Below, in pieces: positions 55,742 to 64,000 of a stretch of DNA of 64,000 nucleotides. The stretch spans positions 121,811,655-121,875,654 of the forward strand of contig NC_045441.1 in NCBI RefSeq assembly GCF_002776525.5. The letters run 5' to 3'. Made by a program: the position numbers and the translations under genes. Source of the DNA: Piliocolobus tephrosceles. Lineage: Eukaryota > Chordata > Mammalia > Primates > Cercopithecidae. Position 1 is the first letter of the stretch. Each line of letters opens with the position of its first letter. Under the pieces are notes generated by a model, which did no database searches, was not told the origin of the DNA, and saw only the letters and a program-made list of their open reading frames with translations.

Positions 55742-56246
55742 GCTGTGGTAGACAATGATGGCCCTCTCTAAAGATGTCCATGTGCTAATCCCCAGAATCG
55801 GTGACTATGTCACCTTACACAGCAAAAGGGACTCTGCAGATGTGATTACTGTTAAGGCCATTAAGAAGAGGAGAGTATCCTTGATCATCCAGGTAGATCC
55901 CATCTAATGACCCAAGTCCTTAAAAGTGGAGAACTTTTCCCAGCTGTAGTCAGAGGGAGATGCAGCTATAGAAGAAGGGTCCGAGAGATGCAGCAATGCT
56001 GGCTTTGAAGATGAAGGAAGAGAGCCAAGAGTCAAGCAATGAGGGAGGCCTTTGGAAGATGGAAGAGGCAAAGAAACCACCCTCCCCTAAAGCCCCCAGA
56101 AAGGCCCTCAGCCCCACCACACCCTCAGCTTCGCTTGGTGACAGCCAAGTCAGACTTCTGACTTAAAAACTGCAAGAGGGTAAATTTGTCATTTTAAACC
56201 TACATGTGTGAGAATTTGTTATAGCAGAAATCAGAAACTAATACAC
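55742..56246 (+). mobile_element. MaLR/ERVL-type LTR, old
   Basis: 'aaagatgtccatgtgctaat', 'cccagaatcggtgactatgt', 'aagggactctgcagatgtga', 'gcctttggaagatggaagag', 'atttgttatagcagaaatca' and 'gaaactaatacac' give the full order of a well-known mammalian LTR repeat, whose exact name I am unsure of. Confidence 0.7.
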
Positions 56247-57239
56247 ATGCCAGGTAGAGGAAGTGCCCTCTTGCAACCTGGAGCACAGGGAAGGAGTCAG
56301 CAGAAAAGGAGAGACCCCAGACAAATTGCTGGGCTCACTCTTCTGCCTCTCCTCCCTCCTTTAAGTAATGACCATCCAGGCTTGAGGAGTTCATGAACTG
56401 AGGGGTTAGGGGGTGTTAATGCAGAGAAAGTGATTTCTGGATGAGAAGTTAGAATCTATATCCACATCTGGGCTGGACCCACCTTCATGATCTCAATGTG
56501 TTTCTGGGTCTTGTGTGTATGTAAAATATAAAGAAGAACGTGAATGTGTCTCCTATATCCATCCCCCTTCCAAAAATGGAGAACATCCCTTATCTGACTC
56601 CTCCTTCCTCTCCTCTCCTCTCCTCTCCAGCCAGCATCCACAAGGGATAGTCTATCACCACAGCCTCTCCCCGGTGCCTCCTTCCCCGCCCAGCAAGAGC
56701 CAACAGTCATCCATTCTTAGCTCTTAGTCATCTCTTTACAGCAATGAACGCCATCGTTAGGAGCCTTTCATTATCAGCGGCTTGCACGCAGCTGATGTTG
56801 ATTTGATAGAATCCAATTTAGCATCCCACTCTGGGCTCTGCTCCATAAGCGTTTGGGTTTAGCATGCACAGGCAGTTTGATGCTGTCTTGATGGCCTTTT
56901 AAGCGGCTGAGAAAATTGCTGGCATGGCAATTCAGTGGCAGGCAGGCTCCTGGCGGGTGGGGCGGGAGGAATAAGGAAAGGAGCAAGAGACCAAGGGGAC
57001 ATTTCAGCCCATCGCTGTAAAAGGCAGCTAAGTGGTTGGGAATCACACATTGAAAGTGAAGCAGCAACAGACAAAACCTCCAGGGTGTCTGAAGGGGCTT
57101 GGCCTGATGAGACCATGGTGGCTTCTTCTGGCAGGCCCAGTGCTGCCCCCAAAATCAAAGTGCCTGTGAAGGGCACTTTACCATCCACACACTGCTTTCT
57201 TACATGATCTCCCAGTCCCCTGCAGAATGGATAAAGTTC
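56247..57239. other. Repeat-poor DNA, possible conserved block
   Basis: A (TCCTC)n tract lies at 56603-56629. 56720-56950 is unique, with 'ttcattatcagcggcttgca', 'gttgatttgatagaatccaa' and 'gcggctgagaaaattgctgg', typical of a conserved non-coding element. Overlapping opposite-strand frames (84-109 codons) have no domain. Confidence 0.4.
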
Positions 57240-57385
57240 CTAGAGGGCAGTGCTGTGCTGGTAAACATTTAACCTCTGGATCTCCAAATTTAAAAGTCCT
57301 GATGTGTAGCATTTGCCCATTAACCTGGTGTAAATACTCCCACTATGCCAATTTCAAGCTACCAATGAGATGCTACTGAATGCAG
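57240..57385 (+). repeat. Unnamed dispersed repeat, copy A
   Basis: 'gtgctggtaaacatttaacc', 'gatgtgtagcatttgcccat', 'ataaatactcccac'-like text and 'caatttcaagctaccaatga' recur at 61895-62020. It is an old mammalian interspersed repeat that I cannot name. Confidence 0.6.
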
Positions 57386-57903
57386 ATTTGGGAAGAGATG
57401 TCCTCGATGAGATATGTGGGTTTGAGGGTCATGATGTTATTCTGAATTTGAGCCCATTTTACAACTGAACAAACTCAGGCCCTGAATGGTTCTGATTTGG
57501 TCACGAGCTAAGGGATAAAGCCTTTGCCCCAGCAATAGGCCATAGATGCAAGGCTGCTACACCTCTTTGCTATGGACAGATATGCAGATCTGAAAAAGTG
57601 CTGCCTGGGCCAGAGCCAGGAATGTGGTAGACAGGCAGCCACACCCATTGCCCACACACTGCATTTGAATGTGTGCCTTCTCCTGGGGAAGGGAGAGGTG
57701 TGGGATGTTGGGGTGAGGGCAGGGCCACCTCCTCCCGGGAGGCAGGGGACAAGAGAGCTCCTCTTTCCCCTGCAATCTGATTTTAGTTCAAGAGGCTGAA
57801 TGGCCTGAGAAGTCTCTTTTTCCTTCCCACCTGGCTCCTTGTTTTCTCTGTCTAACCAGAGACCTCAGAAAATCTATGACTTGAAATCCCCCTCCTGAAA
57901 GGT

Positions 57904-57934
<31 letters not shown>

Positions 57935-58514
57935 CCGTGTCCCCAGCCTCTGGCCTCTGGCTCTCTTCTTCTCTCCTCTAATTGGATGCTAGGATTTTCA
58001 CTCCAGAGGCCAGAGCCATCTTTAAGGGAATACAGTAGAAACCCAGTGCCCCGCATCCCTCCTTGGCCCACCTCTGATTCCAGCCACAGCTGCACTGCAG
58101 AGTTCCAGGCTGGCTCAGACTCACCCCACTGACAGTGTCCTACTTTAGCGGCTCGCAGCTGGCCTCACCTCCTTCTGCCCCCAGGGCTTTCTCTGTCACC
58201 ATGTGTTACACCTGCAAGCAGCAGCAGCAGCCTGAAGTACAGGGGAGTTCATGCCCCCAGGGCAACATCAACCAAACAGGACAGGAGCCAGTAGGAAAAA
58301 GCCTCAGTCTCTCAGTCTTAGGAAGGCAATTCAGGGCATCCTCACTAAGTTGCTCGAGAAGCCCCAGCAACACCAAGACTCCATGGCCTTGCTTTTTTCT
58401 CTGCTGCCCCCTCCAGCTTCTTGAGTCACCTCCCAAATAAACTACTGATGGCGGCAGAAGGCAGCCAAATGCCTAGGCAGGTAGGGGTGGGTCCCCAGTG
58501 AAACCCCACCACCA
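57386..58514. other. Mostly unique DNA with microsatellites
   Basis: (GT)14 lies at 57907-57934 and a short (CAG)n at 58217-58230. Overlapping 60-101 codon frames on both strands have no recognisable domain. Confidence 0.45.
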
Positions 58515-58990
58515 AGCTGAAGACAGCTTAAAGCCTGAAAGCCAAGCTACAAGACAAATCCATGGGCCAGATTGAGAACCTGTCTTCCCATTTGGTGTAC
58601 TTTCCTCTGATTGATCCCCACTCTTCACCTATTTTATATATACCTACTCTTTCCTAATTGGTTTTCTACACTGTTGTGCCCACCTTTGAGTTGTGTCTTC
58701 ACTTTAACCTTTTTTGCATACTCACAAACCAATGAGCATACACTTCCCATTCTGAGTCCATAAAAAACCCCAAACCCAGCCACACTGAGAAAAAAACACC
58801 AAACTGTGGGGGTGAAGGATCGCCTCCCCCCAGCTCTGCATCCCTGCTCCACTGAGAGCTGTTCCACAGCTCAGTAAAATTATTCTCCGTCCATTGTCAC
58901 CCTTCAACTGTCAGTGTATCCTCATTCTTCTTGGACACAGGACAAGAGCTTGGGAACCACTGAATGTGGGTACAAGCTATAATACTGACA
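58515..58990 (+). mobile_element. ERV1-like solo LTR
   Basis: A U3-type region is followed by 'gagtccataaaaaaccccaa' (TATA-like), then 'ctgagagctgttccacagct', 'cagtaaaattattctccgtc' (variant poly(A) signal) and a U5-type end 'ggacacaggacaagagcttg'. No internal retroviral sequence is attached. The family is not named. Confidence 0.7.
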
Positions 58991-59104
58991 GGGAGGTGGG
59001 GAGGTGCATTGCTAGCTAGAAGTCCTGGCTTACAACGTGACCAAGAAAATTCCTAGGTCACTACCTGCATCAACTCCTTGTCTCGCGCTCTGCTTTCAGA
59101 TATA

Positions 59105-59180
59105 AATGCAAACCTTCAGAGGTGATACCATTATTCTCCCCATTTTACAGATGAGAAAACCAAAACAATCACAAGGGTGA
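59105..59180 (-). mobile_element. MIR SINE fragment, antisense
   Basis: 'cattattctccccattttac' and 'agatgagaaaaccaaaacaa' form the reversed MIR core. Confidence 0.75.
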
Positions 59181-59399
59181 TTGTCTACCCACCCAGTGTG
59201 TCCATAGGACAGGGGTTCTTGGAGCTGCAACCACAGCCCACATTCACTGAGGTGGCTGGGACAGGGCTGCCCATGCGTGGAGTCACCTCGGCCATAAAGA
59301 ACACCCCATAATCATTGAGTGGCTGTCTCTGTTTGTGCTTGAACTGTTCTCTCTGAAAAGAAACCCTTTCAAAGTTTGAACTCATTTTTGTTTTGCTAT

Positions 59400-59498
59400 T
59401 GTTAATATATACATATATGCATACACGCAACATACATATATATGTGTAAATCTATACGTAAATATAGATGTGCATAAATACATATTAACAAACGTGTC

Positions 59499-59531
<33 letters not shown>
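59400..59531. repeat. AT/TGTA-rich simple repeat
   Basis: Imperfect (TA)/(CATA) text at 59404-59450 is followed by (TGTATG)n at 59494-59531. Confidence 0.85.
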
Positions 59532-59532
<1 letters not shown>

Positions 59533-59554
59533 GTTAAAAGATTCGAAAGAAATT

Positions 59555-59690
59555 TTGCAAAACGACAACAGTAGTTATTCCTGGATGGTAGCAGATGATA
59601 TTCCTATTTTGTGTGTGTTTTTCTGTCTTTTCTAATTTTTTCCACAATGAGATATTTTCCTGGTAAGAGGCAAAAGCATTATTGTTTTTA
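59555..59690 (+). mobile_element. Probable LINE 3' tail (old L1)
   Basis: 'gttattcctggatggtagca', 'ctgtcttttctaattttttc' and 'cacaatgagatattttcctg' match the same old L1-type tail as 33900-34010. Confidence 0.5.
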
Positions 59691-59699
59691 AAAACATAT

Positions 59700-61430
59700 C
59701 AAACCTCTTTGAGGGAATTTATCATTAAAGTAAAACACTGACTGCTAGACAGCAGGGGCCCTTAGCAGGCATGTAAAACTCCATCCCAGCAGCAAGCCCA
59801 TCACTTCCTAGGAAACCCAAACAGTAGAGAGGACAGAGGACAGAGAGAAGACAGAAAACGTGAACGTGGAGGAAGGGAAGATTTAAAAGTCAGACAAAGT
59901 GCCCTTCCCCAGACATGCATGTGCCCTGGGGTGGGAAAGGGGGCTGAGAGAAGAAGGATGGGGACCCAGTTACTGTACAGGGCATGGGCAGTGTGCACTA
60001 ATTGTGGGACAGTGGTGATGATTTAAGGACAGAAAGGACTCAAGGTTGAATAAGATGCTGTTAGAGGGCTCTAGAAGGAATAGGCAAGATCTTGGCCTTC
60101 ACAAAGCTACAGTAAATACATTAGGCAACATTTGCCATCCCATTTTTGGAGATTTCCATTCACCTTGGAGTGCTGAGAAAAGGAGTATTTGTCCCAGGTC
60201 GGCCAATTCCCCTTTGTCCATTCATCCCACAAATTTGGATGGAGTACCCCTGCTCCAGTCACTGCGCTGTCAGCTCCAGGAGTTCAGGACCACAGTGACC
60301 TTCCTTACTGTAGTCCCCAAACAGCTGTTGGCACAGTGACTGGTGGACATCTAATAACTGGACTGAATAACAGAAAATCCAACCAGCATCCCACCTCATA
60401 GAGAAGAGGCTGTCAGTCTGGGTGGAAAGAAAAATTAGTCCAAAGACTGGAGTTTTTATCTCTATCCTTCTAGCAAACCACCTCACGCACTTTGGGAGGT
60501 CAGCTATTTCCTTTATGATTCTTCTTGGACACAGGACAAGAACTCCAATAGGAAAAGCTTACCTTAAAAGAAAATCCAGAGAAGGAATACACACCATCTG
60601 TTATATACTTGTTGCTCCTTAGGATCAAGAACTGGCATAAACAGAGGGCATAAATCAGTCCTGTCCTCAAATGCTAGAGCCACAGGAGAGTCTGAAGAAG
60701 TGCCCCAGGCAGTCCATGGGGTTTAATGAATACTGAGACTAAGGCGGTGGTGTTGGGGGCTGGGACGGCGCTGGGGCTGAGTGTGGATCTTTCTGCTTCT
60801 CTTCAATGGCCTCTCCCCTGGGATCTCGTGGTCTTAATGGAGGCTGCATTAGCTAATCTAGTGATTCAATTAGTTCTAAATGCTCCTGGCCTGAGAAGGA
60901 GGGACAGGCAAGGTGGGGATTTGCTGACTCCTATTTGCCGGAAAGGGTTTCCCAAGACAATGGAGATGCAATTTGAATTCCCAAGCCCCCCACTTCCTTC
61001 TCCATTCAAGAGCCCCAGGGTCATCAACCCAAATGAGATCATGCCTGTGAAAGCACTCTGTAAACTCTTTTTATTACTCATTCCCTCCTCGGGGGAGAGC
61101 CCCCCACTGCCTTCTGCAGCCACTTGATGGCCCACAAGGTAAGGGAGCTGTCCTCAGGCAGAAGGACCAGCAAGTTTTTGAGGGGAGTCCCCAGATCTAA
61201 CCCTAAGAAGTACCAGGCTACTGGTTTTTCTGACTTTGTAGAATGTAAGTGATTTGTTGATCTTCTGCAGCAAACATCAACTTTTTCTCTCGTGACAGCT
61301 CTGTTCAGTTCTGGGCCCCTCTACTCAGATGGAAAATCCTGCACCACTCACGTGGGGACGCAAGCACAAACTGTCTCTACCACTATTTCCTCTGGTAACC
61401 TTCTCCCTGCAGAAAAACCTAACTTTGAGG
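59700..61430. other. Repeat-poor island, 1.7 kb
   Basis: No Alu, LINE or LTR body is recognised, only a 24-bp match (60518-60541) to the U5 of the LTR at 58515-58990. 60840-60890 has homeodomain-like cores ('gcattagctaatctagtgat', 'tcaattagttctaaatgctc'). Frames of 133 codons (60726-61127, +) and 89 codons (60866-61135, -) overlap. No gene is called. Confidence 0.45.
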
Positions 61431-61483
61431 GCAAGGGACACATTTTTTTTTTTTTTTTTTTTTTTTTTTGAGAAGGAGCACAT
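61431..61483 (-). mobile_element. Possible second tail-only insertion (T27)
   Basis: T27 (61443-61469) is flanked by 'aagggacaca' on the left and 'aaggagcaca' on the right after a 'gag' start. If these are an aged target-site duplication, this is another insertion with almost no element body. Confidence 0.45.
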
Positions 61484-61568
61484 CTTAGGTGGCAGTTCCT
61501 AGAGAGCTCTGTTCGGGACCTGGCAGGAAGAGACAGAAAAAAGAAAATGTGGAAGAAGAGAGGTCAGC

Positions 61569-61588
61569 AAAAAAAAAAAAAAAAAAAA
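61569..61588. repeat. A20 homopolymer
   Basis: Twenty A in a row without a flanking direct repeat. Confidence 0.95.
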
Positions 61589-61679
61589 CGGACAAAATGG
61601 CACAGAGGTGAGTCTCTGGCATCTGGAGTTCCTTAGAGGAAGATCTGCTTATTGTTGCTAGCTCCCTGGGAGCTCTTGG

Positions 61680-61755
61680 AATTGGGAGGAGTCACTTTAC
61701 CCCTTTGATCTCAATTCCTCCCATGTAAAATGCAAGGATTCGATTGGAATAGTGA
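61680..61755 (+). mobile_element. MIR-class fragment
   Basis: 'gagtcactttacccctttga' then 'ctcccatgtaaaatgcaagg' resembles a sense MIR core. Confidence 0.45.
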
Positions 61756-61872
61756 ATCCAACTTTGGTTGTGCGTTGGAATCACCTGGGAAGAGTTTAAA
61801 ACCACGCATGCCTTGGCCCTACACACAAAGATTCTAAACTCATTGGCTTGGGTGTGATGTCTGGACATGAGA
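61756..61872 (+). mobile_element. MER5A-type hAT MITE fragment
   Basis: 'gcgttggaatcacctgggaa', 'gagtttaaaaccacgcatgc' and 'aaactcattggcttgggtgt' match the left two thirds of MER5A. Confidence 0.75.
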
Positions 61873-61894
61873 TGATTTTTCTTTCTCCAGGTAG

Positions 61895-62020
61895 TGATGT
61901 GCTGGTAAACCTAAACACACTCTCAGAATAAAAAAAGATCTGATTTGTAGCATTTGATAATTTCCATAGTATAAATATTCCCACTCTGGCCTATTTCAAG
62001 CAACCAACAAGTGTAACAGC
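61895..62020 (+). repeat. Unnamed dispersed repeat, copy B
   Basis: 'gtgctggtaaacctaaacac', 'gatttgtagcatttgataat' and 'tatttcaagcaaccaacaag' align with 57240-57385 in the same orientation, with clear divergence. Confidence 0.6.
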
Positions 62021-62725
62021 TGGCATACCGCTATCTCTCAGGAATGCTAAAGAGAATTGCTACATCAGCTACTTCAGGAAAAGGCATTTACCTGGGACCA
62101 GGGAGCGTCAAGTCCTCAGAGTAGAGGTGAGAAGAAAGGGTGTGGTCACAACTCCCATGGGAACTCCCCTCAATCAACCCCCTTTCCTCTTGTCCCATTC
62201 TCCCCACCAAAGGCACTCACAGTGGTTTGTGGAGATAGAGGGCAAAGAAGGAATGAAAGTCCCAGTGGCCTTCAAATGCTGTCAAGGCCACTTCCAGGAA
62301 ACAACCTCTTAGCTGTTCATCTCCCTTTCTTTCCCATCTGGAAAATCTCTTTAACACTGAAAGCAGTTAGCCAGTCATCTGAAAGGTCAATTTTTCACAC
62401 ATTATCCATTTTCATTAGCAGTAAGATCAAGAACTGTTTTCCCAGAAGACATTCAGAACCTCTGTTAGAGCCAGGGTGGGAAAAGAAGGGGCAGAGGAAG
62501 GGACCAATGAGAAGAAGGAAGACATCCGCTCCTCCTAAGCAATGGTGAGGTCTTGGACGTTTCACCTGGGGCCAGATTTCAGCCTCTCTTCCTCCTCTCC
62601 TCCCAGGGTGATCATCTTGTATTCAACTAAATTTAGCAGCATTTGTTAAGCACATTCACAAATTCAGCTCTGTGCTAATTTGAGGATTTGGTTTTTTGGT
62701 GTTTTTTTTGTTTTTTTTTTTTCCC
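62021..62725. other. Unique DNA with a 163-codon frame
   Basis: An open frame runs 62057-62548 (+). It is Pro/Ser/Lys-rich with no recognised domain. A splice-donor-like 'gcaatggtgaggtct' lies at its end (about 62540-62554), so a non-coding exon is possible, but I do not call a gene. Confidence 0.35.
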
Positions 62726-63030
62726 TTTTTTTTTTTTTTTTTTTTTTTGAGACAGAGTCTTACTCTGTCGCCCAGGCTGGAGTGCAGTGGTGCGATCTTG
62801 GCTCACTGCAACCTCTGCTTCCTGGGTTCAAACGATTCTCCTGCCTTAGCCCTCCAAGTAGCTGGGACTACAGGTACGTGCCACCACGCCTGGCTAATTT
62901 TTTGTATTTTTAGTAGAGACAGTGTTTCACTATGTTAGCCAGGATGGTCTCGATCTCCTGACCTCATGATCCACCCGCCTCAGCCTCCCAAAGTGCTGGG
63001 ATTACAGACAGTGAGCCACCACACCCAACC
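62726..63030 (-). mobile_element. AluS/Y-like SINE, antisense
   Basis: A long T-rich tail is followed by 'gagacagagtcttactctgt', and the element ends at 'gagccaccacacccaacc'. 'gatttggttttt' before and 'aatttggttttt' after are the target-site duplication. Confidence 0.94.
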
Positions 63031-63165
63031 AAGAGAATTTGGTTTTTAAATTGGAAACAACTGTCCTTTGGGGCATTAACAACTAGTAGGAGAGTCTCTA
63101 AGTCAAGACTTAAGGGAGAAACCAACAATCTGAAGAACTTTAAGTCGTGTGTAAATCAGTATCAG

Positions 63166-63242
63166 ATTAGTGCAAAAGTAATTGTGGTTTTTGCCATAAA
63201 AGTAGTGGCAAAAAACCTCAACTGCTCTCGTACCGGCCTAAT
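63166..63242. mobile_element. MADE1 (mariner MITE) hairpin
   Basis: A near-palindrome of about 77 bp reads 'ttagtgcaaaagtaattgtg' then 'gtttttgccataaaagtagt' then 'ggcaaaaaacctcaactgct' and ends 'cggcctaata'. This is the 80-bp Hsmar1-derived MADE1, with its second arm damaged by several substitutions. MADE1 copies are the established source of the primate miR-548 family. Confidence 0.9.
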
Positions 63243-64000
63243 ATGATAGTTGGGTACAGGCTGCATATACGAGTGTTGGTGAAATTCAGGATATGTTTAT
63301 AAATGTATTTTTTTATATCCCGCCAATTTCCAAAAAGGAGTGTAAGTGATGAGACCCAGAAAAGGACCAAAGCCAGTACAGATTCATACTGCAAGTCCTC
63401 ATGGAGGGGAGACTTGTCCTGATACGAAAGGCCATTGAGTGATATCCCCGGTAAGGCAAGCCCAGGTCTACTGGGCCTCTGGGAAGTAACTGTCTCAGCA
63501 GATGGCCCTCAGTTTGGGCAGACGGCTCTGGCAGGGCCATAAACTTGTCAAGTTATAAACAATGGGTGGGTCTGCCTCCACTCAGAGGGGACCCTTTGGC
63601 TAATGCGCTCAAACGCATCCAATTGGCAAGCAAGAGACCCAGAACGAGTCCATCCTGCCAACATCGCAGAGCCAAGCTGGACCTCCCCAGCATTCATTCA
63701 GACCTGAGGCCCAGGTTCTAGTCCCTGCTCTGTAATAAACAAGATTTACTGCTAAGATTCATGGATGCCCTAAAGGAGGACGGGAGCATGCACTTGGATA
63801 ATAAACAAAATAATCAATAAACACTTAGCATTTGGGTCTTTGGCCACTGCTATCTTAGATTTATGTTAGGTTTGGGCCAATATGTTACATCCCCCAAGCC
63901 CACATTGATCTGGTGGTGGTTGGATGCCTGGTCGAGTCATCATGAAATATAAAATTAGACGCAGAGATTTTTGTGCATAGGTAGAGTGAATATTTGCCGT
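63243..64000. other. Unassigned DNA to window end
   Basis: No gene is visible. A poly(A)-signal-like 'ctctgtaataaacaagattt' lies at about 63729-63748, in text that could be an old LTR end, but no family is recognised. A 75-codon minus frame (63313-63540) lacks a domain. Confidence 0.4.

Overview
This window is nuclear DNA from a primate, most probably an Old World monkey. It is dense in Alu SINEs of several ages (J, S and Y). The three youngest-looking ones (29968-30250, 33305-33610, 55173-55483) carry 'actagccgggcgaggtggcg' or close variants plus 'gagatccggccac'-type variants. From memory, these mark Old World monkey AluY (AluYRa-type) rather than human AluY. A run of exactly 100 N (10568-10667) marks a scaffold gap, so this is a draft assembly.

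I find no protein-coding exon, tRNA, rRNA or CRISPR array that I can defend. The window reads as intergenic or intronic sequence. Open frames fall in Alu, LTR and simple-repeat DNA, or are short isolated frames in unique DNA with no recognisable domain. The annotation is therefore mostly a map of mobile-element history: Alu; L1, L2 and a CR1/L3-like LINE; MIR; MaLR LTRs (THE1, MST, MLT1); ERVL and ERV1-like LTRs; MER5A and MADE1 DNA elements; and many microsatellites.

Layout. 0-14 kb: Alus in both orientations, MLT1/MaLR LTRs, an old antisense L1 block (6.7-7.7 kb), MER5A, the gap inside an Alu, CA arrays, and an L2 split by an ERVL-like LTR (13.1-13.9 kb). 14-16.8 kb: a repeat-poor island. 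16.8-25 kb: Alus, MLT1 and MST LTRs, an (AAAT)n array and a duplicated ~110-bp segment. 25.3-26.8 kb: a ~1.45-kb CA-rich minisatellite with alternating long and short units. 27-31.2 kb: LINE 3' ends (one starting with a perfect 21-bp inverted repeat) and an L1 interrupted by AluY. 31.7-45 kb: two THE1 LTRs, an ERVL-like LTR, two minus-strand MaLR LTRs, several MIRs, and a poly(T) tract flanked by a perfect 17-bp direct repeat (44.3 kb). 45-52 kb: mainly unique DNA, a long ancient repeat, and a (CT)n(CA)n tract. 52.2-54 kb: a CR1/L3-like fragment, about 250 bp of which recurs inverted inside a neighbouring MLT2-like LTR. 54-64 kb: AluY with a perfect target-site duplication, old LTRs, repeat-poor stretches, an AluS and a MADE1 hairpin.

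No operon or pathway is present. The most noteworthy items are structural: the inverted copy of the CR1/L3 segment, the two-unit minisatellite next to a duplicated flank, the tail-only retroinsertion, and the perfect inverted repeat in an old LINE. Repeat family names come from memory of consensus sequences, not a database run, so subfamily labels are approximate.
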